From Cryomorphaceae bacterium (GTDB lineage: Bacteria > Bacteroidota > Bacteroidia > Flavobacteriales > Schleiferiaceae), in assembly GCA_020832345.1 (NCBI GenBank), contig JAFIEY010000197.1, positions 1-56,916 of the forward strand: 56,916 bases of DNA, written 5' to 3'. The notes under the pieces were generated by a model. It searched no databases. It saw nothing but the letters and a program-made list of their open reading frames with translations, and had not been told where the DNA came from. Shown here in pieces: positions 26,686 through 35,419 of this stretch. The first letter of the stretch is position 1; each line of letters opens with the position of its first letter. The translations under genes were made by a program, and so were the position numbers.

Positions 26686-29574
26686 CTAGTTCATTAATTC
26701 CAACAACAAATCAGCATCCACCAATTTGGTGTTCTGGTCTTCGGCCATTTGTAAAATGTCATCGGCCAGCTTTTGCTTTTTCTGTTGAAGTTGATAAATC
26801 TTCTCCTCAATCGTGTCGATTGATAAATACTTTCTAACCGTTACACTTTCTTTACGTCCCATCCGGTGTGCCCGGGCAATGGCTTGCGCCTCAGCCTGTG
26901 GATTCCACCACGGATCGGCGAGCAAAACATAATCTGCCGCCGTGAGATTTAACCCCACTCCACCGGCTTTTAAACTCATGAGTAAAACCATCCCTTCCTC
27001 GCTATTCGAGAATTCGTCCACGGCTTGCTGACGCCGATTTGCAGACATGCTTCCGGTGTATTTCAGGGTGGGAATGGACTCAAGCGATTCCTCAATTAAA
27101 TCCAAATAAACCGTAAACGAAGAAAACACAAGGGCCTTTTTTCCCGACTGACAAATTTGCGTAATGTCGTTTATCAGCTGATCATGCTTCCCAGAACCGC
27201 CTTCTTCCCCAACCATTTTTGGATGATTGGCGATTTGACGAAGTTTGGTAAGTCCATTTAGAATGTAAATATTCAGATTGGATTTTACACTTGTGTCGCC
27301 ATCTTTGGCCTCTAAAATAATATTTCGAACCTTGCTTTTGGTTTCCTCGTACGCGCGATCTTGTTCGGCATCCATTTCACTATAAACAACTTGCAGGTCG
27401 AGTTCCGGCAGATCTTTAGCCACCATGTTTTTGGTCCGACGCAGCAAAAACGGTCCCAATGTCAACTTTAATTGGGCCAACGCATCCTCATTGCTTTCTC
27501 GTTCGATGGGATTCCTGTAATTGGCGGCAAACACCTCTTGTTTTCCAAAAATTTCGGGTTGTAAAATCGAAAAAACACTCCACAAATCGTTTAGGCTATT
27601 TTCAACCGGTGTGCCCGATAAAGCGATGAAAAATTCCGCATAGAGTTTTTTAACTGCGTGGTAAATCTGCGACTGCGGGTTTTTCACCAATTGTGATTCG
27701 TCGAAAACCACAAGGGGGAAATGCGTTTTTGAAAAAACCTGAACATCAGAACGCAGGGTATGATAGGAAACAATAATCAAGTGGTAATCTGAAAGGTCAT
27801 CCACAGAATCGGCGCGATTAGGACCCGCGTGTATGACAGATTTTAATTGTGGGAAAAACTTCTGTACCTCCCGTTGCCAATTGATGGACAAAGCCGGTGG
27901 AACCACAATAAGAGCCGGGGAAAACCTATCATCCCCGGAAGTCATCGGTTCGTCAAAAAGGGAGAGTTGTAACGACTGTCTAATTTTTTTTGATCCGGTT
28001 TTGATGATTTCCGCATGGTGAAGCGCAGCAACAAGTCCCAATACCTGAAGGGTTTTGCCCAATCCCATTTCGTCCGCCAATAAAAACCCCTTTTGTCTGG
28101 AAAAAACATGAAGCATCTGTGCAATGGCTTGCATTTGATATGTCCGATAGGAAAAGGAATTGGGGTGGATCAGGGTAAGTTTTTCGGGTAAGGTAATCGG
28201 TATTTCTTTGGGATATTCCTCAAGCAGATGTTCCAAACTTCGGTGTATTTTAATGCCCTTCCGACTTTTAACCCCATGGTTGTACAAGCGTTCGGCGCGG
28301 GCCTTCCAAGCTTCGGGGATGAGGAACATTTCGCCATTGGGTAGTTTCAAAAAATCCCAACCATTTTTTATCGTCTCGGCCAAAGTGGCAAAGGCAATTT
28401 CATAATCGCCAACCACTATAACAATTTCTACATCAAACCAATCCATGCTTCCTTCCCCTGTGGAAACATTAAATTTTGCTTTGGACATATTAACTGATTT
28501 CCCCTTAAATGTCCAGCGTTTTAATTCAATTTCGGGATGTTTTTTATTCCGAAAATCATCTATCCAAAACCGGATATCTTGTAAATTTTGATTTTTAAAG
28601 ACTTTAAAACTGCCCTCCAACGGTGTTCCTGTGTTAACCAACGATTGATGTGCAGCCTCCACTTCATGATTCCGAATAATTTGCTGAATTTTCCGAATAC
28701 CACCTTCCTCGATTATCCGCGAGAATTGGTTTTTTTGCAAATCGGGGTCGATTTTTTTAGGTCCGTATTTATGCGCAAAATGACAGCCCCATTTTCCGGT
28801 GAGAATATGTTTCTCAATAGTGAGAATGGTTTTTTCCGGTCGATCTATGCGCTGTGTTTCCAGGCCGTCCGTAAAAATATCCAGCGCATCCCTTTCGGTC
28901 ATGGGCGCAATGAATTTTTCGAGATAATTGTCGAAGCTACGCTCCGGAATGTTGACGGTTTCCTTTTTTGTGAAAGGCAAAAGAAAACTGGCTTTGGCAT
29001 CGGGGATATGTAGAAGTAGATTGTCCACAACACACCAAGCCGGGCTGTTGACCAAAATTCGCAAATCTTTTCCCAACAAGAAAACCTTTTTACCGTAAAC
29101 CATTAGTTGAAGTCGGTAGGTGATATTATTTTCCGCTTTGACAAAAAATGCTTGCAAACTTGTGTCGGGCGCATAAACACACCGCATTTTATCCACGGGT
29201 TCGTCTCGCATCACATCCTTTCCAAAAGCAAGGTTTTCCCGGGCAATGATTTCCAACAATTTGGCTATTCGTCCTTTTCTTTTTTCCAAGAGATAATCTA
29301 CTTGAGGTTTATTTTTCTCTTTGGAAAGAAAGGTTTTTAATTTGTCCGAAGAAATATTGAGATGCCCGAGAAAATAGGGCAATTCCAATTTTTCAATCAG
29401 GGCAAAACATCGCTGGAGGGGTTCAATATTCTCACTTATGGATAATTCATCGAGGTGATGGGAATGAATTTGCCGAACCACATAACCGGTTTTTTCATCA
29501 ACCCAGTAAGCCACGGGAATTTTTTCCAGTATTTCGTGATTTTGCAAAGAAAAAATAATGGACATATTGGGCAA
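26686..29574 (-). CDS. SNF2-family DNA translocase/helicase
   Basis: 962 residues. The C-terminal half is a Swi2/Snf2 ATPase: Walker A LLADEMGLGKTLQVLG near residue 500, Walker B VVFDESQLVKNP, motif III ALSGTPVENSLNDLWSV, then helicase C with VFSSFTVYLDLI, LLMSLKAGGVGLNLT and QAIARAHRMGRKESV. Residues 1-450 are not recognised; HepA-like bacterial SNF2 proteins carry SWIM zinc fingers there, but no clear CxC...CxH is seen. Likely remodels protein-DNA complexes. Its start is five bases from the stop of a lipoprotein gene, suggesting joint transcription from the promoter at 31127. A start three codons later (29565) is possible. Confidence 0.92.
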   Translation of the reverse strand: MPNMSIIFSLQNHEILEKIPVAYWVDEKTGYVVRQIHSHHLDELSISENIEPLQRCFALIEKLELPYFLGHLNISSDKLKTFLSKEKNKPQVDYLLEKRKGRIAKLLEIIARENLAFGKDVMRDEPVDKMRCVYAPDTSLQAFFVKAENNITYRLQLMVYGKKVFLLGKDLRILVNSPAWCVVDNLLLHIPDAKASFLLPFTKKETVNIPERSFDNYLEKFIAPMTERDALDIFTDGLETQRIDRPEKTILTIEKHILTGKWGCHFAHKYGPKKIDPDLQKNQFSRIIEEGGIRKIQQIIRNHEVEAAHQSLVNTGTPLEGSFKVFKNQNLQDIRFWIDDFRNKKHPEIELKRWTFKGKSVNMSKAKFNVSTGEGSMDWFDVEIVIVVGDYEIAFATLAETIKNGWDFLKLPNGEMFLIPEAWKARAERLYNHGVKSRKGIKIHRSLEHLLEEYPKEIPITLPEKLTLIHPNSFSYRTYQMQAIAQMLHVFSRQKGFLLADEMGLGKTLQVLGLVAALHHAEIIKTGSKKIRQSLQLSLFDEPMTSGDDRFSPALIVVPPALSINWQREVQKFFPQLKSVIHAGPNRADSVDDLSDYHLIIVSYHTLRSDVQVFSKTHFPLVVFDESQLVKNPQSQIYHAVKKLYAEFFIALSGTPVENSLNDLWSVFSILQPEIFGKQEVFAANYRNPIERESNEDALAQLKLTLGPFLLRRTKNMVAKDLPELDLQVVYSEMDAEQDRAYEETKSKVRNIILEAKDGDTSVKSNLNIYILNGLTKLRQIANHPKMVGEEGGSGKHDQLINDITQICQSGKKALVFSSFTVYLDLIEESLESIPTLKYTGSMSANRRQQAVDEFSNSEEGMVLLMSLKAGGVGLNLTAADYVLLADPWWNPQAEAQAIARAHRMGRKESVTVRKYLSIDTIEEKIYQLQQKKQKLADDILQMAEDQNTKLVDADLLLELMN

Positions 29575-29579
29575 AAAAA

Positions 29580-30218
29580 TTATAACACAGGCGTCATAGT
29601 TGTATCACTTGAACCAACAGAAAACTGGAATCTACCTACCTGCCACTGATTTAAAGTATCCATATAATTCACCTCCAACTCATAACCTATATTTCGAATT
29701 ACAGCAAAGTCAAATATAAACCCAAAACTCGCCCCGGCATCAAAACTTCCCACATTTAAATTACCGCATTCAAGCAAATTACACTGTGCATTATTTGCCT
29801 TTTGCTGATCTAAAAAAGGCTCCATGTTAAAAGTGATATTTCGAGTAGCTTTTGAGCGCTGCAAAATAAAACTATTTATTTTATCCTCATAAATTCTTCT
29901 CCTAAAATTACAATTTGGTGTTGTCTCATCTTCCTGAAAAACGCCGGACACCTTAAAATGCGTGGTATTATATTCCTCACTAAAAATATATTCTTCTACA
30001 TATCCTTGTTCATTTGTCTCAATCTGATAAATTGTGGTATAATCTGACCCGCTAATGAAGTCACTCCTATACCGTTGAATATGGACGATTTGATTTGGAA
30101 TGGGGGTTTTACCATCTTTCTCGTACAAGGTAACTTCCAATTTGGTGAGCTTGTCTCCTTCATCACAAGAAGAAAAACAAACTAGAGTGGTCAAAAGAGC
30201 AAAAAATGTTTTTTTCAT
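29580..30218 (-). CDS. Putative lipoprotein of unknown function
   Basis: 212 residues. MKKTFFALLTTLVCFSSC carries a lipobox with Cys18. Residues 25-110 look like a transthyretin-like or Ig-like beta-sandwich: LTKLEVTLYEKDGKTPIPNQ then TNEQGYVEEYIF, as in carboxypeptidase-regulatory-like domains. The C-terminal part has two close cysteines (AQCNLLECGNLN). No family is recognised. It is flanked on the same strand by a beta-barrel gene (43 bases upstream) and SNF2 (five bases downstream). Confidence 0.65.
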   Translation of the reverse strand: MKKTFFALLTTLVCFSSCDEGDKLTKLEVTLYEKDGKTPIPNQIVHIQRYRSDFISGSDYTTIYQIETNEQGYVEEYIFSEEYNTTHFKVSGVFQEDETTPNCNFRRRIYEDKINSFILQRSKATRNITFNMEPFLDQQKANNAQCNLLECGNLNVGSFDAGASFGFIFDFAVIRNIGYELEVNYMDTLNQWQVGRFQFSVGSSDTTMTPVL

Positions 30219-30261
30219 GAAAGCATGGTTTTATTTAGTGTAAAACGACCTTTTTCGATCA

Positions 30262-30975
30262 TTAATAAAAGCGATAGCTCATTCCAAATTGCAACATGGG
30301 TGCAAAGTGAGTTTGGTGGTTAAACAATCCAAAAGAGCCCATTTGCCGCAAAGTGGAACGCGAGTCTTCAAGGCTTAAACGTCGAGTGCAATGTTCGTGT
30401 ACGCCCGCGTTGTTATACCCCATACGCAAATAACCAAAAAAACCTGCTTGTGCCCAAATGTCTAACTTTTGGTGCTTGCCAAAAAGGGGAATTACAGAAC
30501 CAATACGGTAATGAAATCCGGCCCGCATATTATATGAGTTAAATTCCCGGTTTTCTACTTCAGCACAACGACAAATACTTCCAACCATTTCCGGTTCTAT
30601 GCATAAAATCTGATTATGCCTAAAGGGTAAATATCCAATACTGCCGTTCCAACTGTAATATGATTTGCTTTTTGGATATCTGGTTTTTCGCAAGCCATAG
30701 GTCAACTCCAAACTTGGCATGGCCTGTACTTGGGCATCAAAATAATTGAGGGTAATATTTTCTGCATTTCGCATAACAACCCCAACACCTATATCGAGAC
30801 TTAATTCACGAACTCTATCATCAAAATTCTGATGAACAGAGATATTGACCGCCGGATGACTTCGGGCAAAGGAAAGCAAATTGGTTTGAAAACTGAATTT
30901 TTCCCCCGAATGAATTTGCCCTTGAACAAATAAAATAGAAGTACTAAGGGCTAAAGTTAAAATAAAATGTTTCAT
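30262..30975 (-). CDS. Outer-membrane beta-barrel protein
   Basis: 237 residues from ATG 30973-30975; the frame is open 13 codons further up, but this start gives signal peptide MKHFILTLALSTSILFVQGQ. Repeated amphipathic strands and the end MLQFGMSYRFY (terminal aromatic) mark a beta-barrel. The Cys pair SICRCAEVE and EHCTRR may lie in loops. First gene of a minus-strand set with the lipoprotein and SNF2. The leader holds a duplicated 32-base segment that includes the start codon. Confidence 0.65.
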   Translation of the reverse strand: MKHFILTLALSTSILFVQGQIHSGEKFSFQTNLLSFARSHPAVNISVHQNFDDRVRELSLDIGVGVVMRNAENITLNYFDAQVQAMPSLELTYGLRKTRYPKSKSYYSWNGSIGYLPFRHNQILCIEPEMVGSICRCAEVENREFNSYNMRAGFHYRIGSVIPLFGKHQKLDIWAQAGFFGYLRMGYNNAGVHEHCTRRLSLEDSRSTLRQMGSFGLFNHQTHFAPMLQFGMSYRFY

Positions 30976-31089
30976 TAGTTCTATATGGTTTTTCAGCGGT
31001 CTAATGGAACCCACTATTGATCATTTTTCTGTGTGTGAACGTTTTTCTCATGTGGGTTTCATTAGTTCTATATGGTTTTTCAGCGGTCT
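30971..31089 (-). repeat. 32-bp direct repeat in the leader of the beta-barrel gene
   Basis: The segment ttcattagttctatatgg... is identical over 32 bases at 30971-31002 and 31058-31089 (period 87). The first copy holds the real start codon; the second, upstream on the minus strand, holds a decoy ATG that opens only a four-codon frame (MKPT, stop). Between them ggaacccac and gtgggtttc are near-inverted. Confidence 0.85.
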
Positions 31090-31126
31090 CCCAATTGTTG
31101 TCTGGATGAACTCATTTGTGCCGTGG

Positions 31127-31157
31127 CAAACATATAATAAAAATCTTACATTGACAA
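31127..31157 (-). promoter_or_regulatory. Promoter of the beta-barrel/lipoprotein/SNF2 gene set
   Basis: On the minus strand TTG (31155-31157), a 20-base spacer, then TATGTTTG (31127-31134): exact Bacteroidota consensus. The transcript would start near 31122 and include both copies of the duplicated leader. Confidence 0.75.
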
Positions 31158-31295
31158 GACATTTTTACACCGTAGTGAAATTTTAATTACTTTATTCCAG
31201 TGTTTAACGAATTAATCGTAAATTTTACATCAAAATAAAAATAGTTTTTTAAAAAAATGCATCAATAAGCCTTCGTAAACTTTAAAACGATCAGC

Positions 31296-31309
31296 GTGAC
31301 AGTAGTCAC
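31296..31309 (+). promoter_or_regulatory. Crp/Fnr-type palindrome upstream of the universal stress gene
   Basis: gtga-cagtag-tcac, the GTGA-N6-TCAC core of Crp/Fnr-family operators. A near-consensus -7 element (AATCTTTG, 31332-31339) lies downstream, which puts the palindrome centre about 41-43 bases before the likely transcription start, the position of a class II activator site. Confidence 0.5.
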
Positions 31310-31383
31310 TGTGGGTGGAGTGGAGCGTTTCAATCTTTGCATTGTGAAAAGATTAGCCTTTTCACCAACAAAAATAATACAAT

Positions 31384-31438
31384 GAGTTTGTTCCAAAAAG
31401 CCCTTTTCTGCCAAAATCATGCTTTTTGGAGTGGACTC
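31384..31438. repeat. R1 minimal derivative, 55 bp
   Basis: Only the two ends of R1 remain: gagtttgttccaaaaagc and gctttttggagtggactc, joined by ccttttctgccaaaatcat. Flanks tacaat and aacaat differ by one base, as in an aged 6-bp duplication. It lies between the promoter and the start codon of the universal stress gene, so it is transcribed and can fold into a hairpin in the leader. Confidence 0.85.
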
Positions 31439-31455
31439 AACAATTGAACATCAAA

Positions 31456-32283
31456 ATGGAACCAATAAAAATTCTATTACCAACAGACTTTTCTCCCCAG
31501 GCTGAGCACGCTTTGGTGTTGGCTAGGAAAATTGCCGAAAAAGTCCCTGCAAACCTCGAACTTTTACACATCATCCCCTGTCGGACGGAAGCCAGGCTAA
31601 ACGAAAGCGGACAAGTGGAAGTAGAAGAGGACAGTGTACAGGGCTACCTTAATGCACAAGTTGTGGCTGCTCGCAAAGGATTTGAGATGTACAACACCTC
31701 CGCGTTTTCGTCAGTCAAACACGATATCGTTTTTGGCCCCATCGCTTCTACAATTGTAATGAAAACCCCAAAAGGTGCGTATGACCTAATCATTATGGGC
31801 ACCAAAGGAGCTTTCGGAATGAAGGAGTTTTTTAGTGGATCCAGTACCCAACAAGTGGTTCGAGGTTCCCAAACCCCTGTTCTCAGTTTAATGTGTGATC
31901 GTTCCGACTGGGATGTAAAAAATGTTTTGCTCATTCATCAATTGGACAACAAACAGGCGCAAATTCCCAAAGCCTTGAAAGCGCTGGTCAAGGCTTTCGG
32001 ATCCACTTTACATATTTTTAGCAACAATGACCCCAAGTCGGCGGTTAGCGAATCCGCTATGAAGGACTTTCTGGAGAAAGAAGGACTTTCGGAGGAAAAT
32101 ACCGTTATTCATCCAAATGGAATTAGTGAGCAGCAGATTATCCACTTCGATCAACGCTACCAAATGGACCTAATCGCTGTAGCTACTGAAGGACGTTCTG
32201 CACTATCGCAGATTTTCCGCGCCGATGTTGCTGAAAAACTAGTAAATCACATGTACAAACCCATTATGTCCTTCCACATCTAA
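31456..32283 (+). CDS. Tandem universal stress protein (UspA family)
   Basis: 275 residues from ATG 31456; the upstream extension of the frame is R1 sequence. Two Usp domains: residues 1-145 (MEPIKILLPTDFSPQAEHAL) and about 152-275. The first has a full ATP-binding motif G-2x-G-9x-GSS (IIMGTKGAFGMKEFFSGSS); the second is degenerate (VATEGRSALSQIFRADVAEKL). Usp proteins help survival under oxygen, energy or oxidative stress. It lies upstream of YeeE/YedE and cbb3 assembly genes and has a Crp/Fnr-type site, a setting that suggests redox control (inference). Confidence 0.9.
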   Translation: MEPIKILLPTDFSPQAEHALVLARKIAEKVPANLELLHIIPCRTEARLNESGQVEVEEDSVQGYLNAQVVAARKGFEMYNTSAFSSVKHDIVFGPIASTIVMKTPKGAYDLIIMGTKGAFGMKEFFSGSSTQQVVRGSQTPVLSLMCDRSDWDVKNVLLIHQLDNKQAQIPKALKALVKAFGSTLHIFSNNDPKSAVSESAMKDFLEKEGLSEENTVIHPNGISEQQIIHFDQRYQMDLIAVATEGRSALSQIFRADVAEKLVNHMYKPIMSFHI

Positions 32284-32429
32284 AATGGCTTTGTAAAAAC
32301 GCAATAAGGATTTTTCGTTTATTCAACAAAGCATTCTAAATGCCTTAATTGTCAATTATTTGCTTTCTCCTATAGGATGAAAGTACCGATGGCTTTTTTC
32401 CAAATTCAAAAATAAAAACACACAAAACA

Positions 32430-32987
32430 ATGATCGATTTCTTGATAAAACCTTGGCCCTGGCATTTCTCGGGCCTTGTAATTGGCCTCATAATGATGGT
32501 GCTGTTATTTTTCGGAAAATCTTTTGGTTTTTCTGCAAACCTTCGCACCATTTGCACCATTGCCGGCGGTGATAAAATTGCCGACTTCTTTAAATTCGAC
32601 TGGAAAAAACAAACCTGGAATTTGGTGTTTCTTGGGGGAGCGGTTTTGGGCGGTTTCATCGCCAATCAATTTCTCTCCGACGGATCGATTGTCGCCATTT
32701 CTGAAAACACCATTGCTGATTTGGCCGCACTGGGCATTTCGGCGCCCACGGAAATTCAGCCCACGGAAATTTTTAGTTGGGACTTTGCTACCTCATTCAA
32801 GGGTATTCTGTTTTTAATCATTGGTGGTTTTCTGGTGGGATTTGGCGCCAGATACGCAGGCGGGTGTACATCAGGTCACGCCATTAGTGGTTTAAGTGAT
32901 TTGCAATTACCCTCCCTTATTGCCGTGGTCGGATTTTTCATCGGTGGACTGCTAATGACATATCTCATTTTACCTCTCATTTTATAA
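32430..32987 (+). CDS. YeeE/YedE family transporter subunit (first half)
   Basis: 185 residues, four to five membrane helices. The conserved cysteine motif ARYAGGCTSGHAISGLS (near 150) marks the Sulf_transp family, whose full-length members take up thiosulfate or move sulfur into the cell. This is a half-size protein; the partner half follows nine bases on. Helix 1 begins HFSGLVIGLIMMVLLFF. Part of the set usp - yeeE - yedE. Confidence 0.88.
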   Translation: MIDFLIKPWPWHFSGLVIGLIMMVLLFFGKSFGFSANLRTICTIAGGDKIADFFKFDWKKQTWNLVFLGGAVLGGFIANQFLSDGSIVAISENTIADLAALGISAPTEIQPTEIFSWDFATSFKGILFLIIGGFLVGFGARYAGGCTSGHAISGLSDLQLPSLIAVVGFFIGGLLMTYLILPLIL

Positions 32988-32996
32988 AAATGCATC

Positions 32997-33413
32997 ATGT
33001 TGAAGTTATTCAAGTTTTTAATTACGGGCATTCTATTCGGAATTGTCATGACGAAATCAGAAGCCATTTCGTGGTTTAGGATTCAGGAAATGTTTCGCTT
33101 CCAATCGTTCCACATGTACGGAATAATATTTACCGCCGTCGCTATAGGATTACTGGGCGTACAAATCATCAAGCGTTTTAATGTTCGTGATATTGGCGGC
33201 AACCCGATAATCTTTAACCCCAAGGACATGAGTATCCCTCGATACCTAATTGGCGGCACCATTTTCGGCTTGGGTTGGGCCATGACCGGTGCTTGTCCGG
33301 GCCCTATGTTTGTCAACTTTGGTTACGGATATGGCATGATGGTACTCATCATTATAGGGGCACTTGCAGGCACCTTGATGTATGGCGTATTGCGGAAACG
33401 GCTACCCCACTAG
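32997..33413 (+). CDS. YeeE/YedE family transporter subunit (second half)
   Basis: 138 residues, about four helices. Signature GLGWAMTGACPGPMFVNFGYG carries the second conserved cysteine of the family. Together with the preceding gene it makes the equivalent of one full-length YeeE/YedE transporter, a split common in Bacteroidota and Proteobacteria. It ends with a basic tail (RKRLPH). The gap of 124 bases to ccoG contains a separate promoter, so expression may be uncoupled. Confidence 0.88.
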   Translation: MLKLFKFLITGILFGIVMTKSEAISWFRIQEMFRFQSFHMYGIIFTAVAIGLLGVQIIKRFNVRDIGGNPIIFNPKDMSIPRYLIGGTIFGLGWAMTGACPGPMFVNFGYGYGMMVLIIIGALAGTLMYGVLRKRLPH

Positions 33414-33493
33414 GAACTTACAAAAAACAAGAAGATTTTCGGAAAATTCCACAAACCCTGAGTAAAGTCATATATCTGTCCAACTCGTCATTT

Positions 33494-33501
33494 TATCTTT
33501 G
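33494..33501 (+). promoter_or_regulatory. Promoter -7 element of ccoG
   Basis: TATCTTTG is an exact TAnnTTTG match, 36 bases before the ccoG start. No TTG is found at the -33 position. Confidence 0.45.
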
Positions 33502-33537
33502 TCCAGCAAAATAAAAAGTTGCCCAAAATCTTATTTT

Positions 33538-34959
33538 ATGAAAGAGCAACAACCATATAGTGACGAATCATTCCGCGACTCCGTTGGGTTTATTGGCAAG
33601 GATGGACAGCGCAATTATATTTACCCGAAAAAGCCAAAGGGTGATTTTACAAAGTACAGAACCTATCTCAGCTGGGGATTATTGGTGTTTTTATTTGCGG
33701 GACCTTTTATTAGAATCGGCGGGCAACCCATGCTACTCTTGGATGTTATAGGGCGAAAGTTTGTCATTCTCGGGCAGGTGTTTTGGCCGCAAGACTTCTA
33801 CTTACTGGTTATTTTACTTATTTCACTGGTTATTTTTGTGGTGGTCTTCACAGCTGCTTTTGGTCGGATTTTTTGTGGTTGGGTTTGTCCCCAAACTATT
33901 TTTCTCGAAATGGTATTTCGTAAAATCGAATATTGGCTCGATGGGGATCGAGGACAGCAATTGCGGATTGCCAACATGCCGTGGAACGCTGAAAAAATTC
34001 GCCGCAGATTGGTAAAGTGGAGTTTGTTCTTTGTTATTTCATTTTTAATTGCCAACACCTTTCTGGCTTATCTCGTAGGAAGTGAACGGGTTATCGATAT
34101 GATTTCCTCAAACCCATCTGCCAATATGGGTACTTTCTCCGCATTGATGGTATTCACCGGTATATTCTTTTTTGTCTTCGCCTGGTTTCGGGAGCAAGCT
34201 TGCATCGTGGTTTGCCCCTATGGCAGGCTGCAAGGCGTGCTACTCGACCGAAATTCCATCGTCATTGCCTACGACAAAATTCGCGGAGAAATTCGCAGTC
34301 GATTCCGAAAAAATGAAGATCGGGAAGCCGTGGGAAAAGGAGATTGCATCGATTGTAATCAATGTGTGGTGGTTTGTCCAACCGGTATTGATATTCGCAA
34401 CGGAACACAGTTGGAATGCGTCAACTGTACTGCTTGCATCGATGCTTGCGACGAGGTAATGGATAAAATTGACCGCCCACGTGGCCTGATTCGATACGCC
34501 TCTGAAAACCAAATTTCCGAAGGAGAAAAACCGAAGTTTACACCCAGACTGAAGTTCTATACCGTTGTACTTTCGATTTTGCTCATTCTTATGGGCGGAC
34601 TGCTTTTCTCTCGCTCCACCATGCAGGCGAATATTCTGCGTCTGCCCGGATCAAAGTACCAGGTTTCCGACGACAATCGCATTACCAATTTATATCAGTA
34701 CAAAATTGTAAACAAAAGTACCCGGGAGCAGACCTTCACCATTGAAGCCGACAATTTCCCGGATGCCGAAGTAAAACCAGCCGGAAAAGAAATGCTCACT
34801 GCAGGGGTTCAGGAATTTGCCGACGGAATTTTGGTCATTACTATTCCTAAAGACAAACTTACTTCAACTAATGAAGAAATAAGATTGGTTATTAGAGGTG
34901 CTGATGGGGAAGTTTTGGGCAGAACAAAGGTGGGATTTCCCGGACCCATGATAAAGTAG
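33538..34959 (+). CDS. ccoG: Cytochrome c oxidase accessory protein CcoG (FixG)
   Basis: 473 residues from ATG 33538. Membrane-bound iron-sulphur protein needed to make cbb3-type oxidase; known to reduce copper for CuB insertion. Helices lie at about 39-60 and in the next 200 residues; two [4Fe-4S] clusters: C270-I-D-C-N-Q-C-VVV-CP and CVNCTACIDAC. The NapH-like CGWVCPQTIFLE motif is present, and a C-terminal Ig-like domain (YKIVNKSTREQTFTIEAD) follows the last helix. Followed by ccoH with a 17-base gap. Confidence 0.95.
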   Translation: MKEQQPYSDESFRDSVGFIGKDGQRNYIYPKKPKGDFTKYRTYLSWGLLVFLFAGPFIRIGGQPMLLLDVIGRKFVILGQVFWPQDFYLLVILLISLVIFVVVFTAAFGRIFCGWVCPQTIFLEMVFRKIEYWLDGDRGQQLRIANMPWNAEKIRRRLVKWSLFFVISFLIANTFLAYLVGSERVIDMISSNPSANMGTFSALMVFTGIFFFVFAWFREQACIVVCPYGRLQGVLLDRNSIVIAYDKIRGEIRSRFRKNEDREAVGKGDCIDCNQCVVVCPTGIDIRNGTQLECVNCTACIDACDEVMDKIDRPRGLIRYASENQISEGEKPKFTPRLKFYTVVLSILLILMGGLLFSRSTMQANILRLPGSKYQVSDDNRITNLYQYKIVNKSTREQTFTIEADNFPDAEVKPAGKEMLTAGVQEFADGILVITIPKDKLTSTNEEIRLVIRGADGEVLGRTKVGFPGPMIK

Positions 34960-34976
34960 AAAAAAAACATCAAAAA

Positions 34977-35417
34977 ATGGAAAAGAAAAAGAAACCGTTC
35001 ATTAACTGGGGTTGGGCTATTGTCATAGCATTTATTGGGTTTGGTGCTTTTATTATTACCCTTGTGGTGGGAACTTATGGCGAAAGAGTAGATTTAATCG
35101 AGGAGAATTATTACGAAGCGGAAATACGCTACCAATCCAGAATGGAAGAAATGCAACGCACGGAAAACATGGCCGAAAAGCCCCATTTGGTGCAAGAGGG
35201 AAAATATTTATCCATCATTTTACCTGGAGGAGAAAACACAAAAGGTACGGCTCGGTTTCTACGTCCAGACAACGCGAACTTCGACTTTGAAGTCCCGGTT
35301 ATCTCTGGTAAAAACCCGGTTGGTACAGACAAGATTTTGCCCGGAAACTGGATCATTCATTTGGAATGGGAAACCGACGGGGAGATATATTACCAGAAAC
35401 TCACGCATTACTTTTAA
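34977..35417 (+). CDS. ccoH: FixH/CcoH family cbb3 oxidase assembly protein
   Basis: 146 residues. One membrane helix near the N-terminus (WGWAIVIAFIGFGAFIITLVVG) after a Lys-rich start (MEKKKKPFIN), then a periplasmic beta domain ending in WIIHLEWETDGEIYYQ. This is the FixH layout; in the family it helps assemble or stabilise the cbb3 oxidase. The conserved YYEAEIRYQ segment after the helix is intact. Position between ccoG and a SafE-like gene supports the call. Confidence 0.88.
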   Translation: MEKKKKPFINWGWAIVIAFIGFGAFIITLVVGTYGERVDLIEENYYEAEIRYQSRMEEMQRTENMAEKPHLVQEGKYLSIILPGGENTKGTARFLRPDNANFDFEVPVISGKNPVGTDKILPGNWIIHLEWETDGEIYYQKLTHYF

Positions 35418-35419
35418 GC

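Noticed and set aside
31426-31455. Longer start for the universal stress protein
   Set aside because: The extra codons come from the R1 minimal copy; the Usp fold begins at MEPIKILL.
32284-32429. Riboswitch or small RNA between usp and yeeE
   Set aside because: No stable hairpin or known riboswitch core could be seen by eye in the 146 bases.
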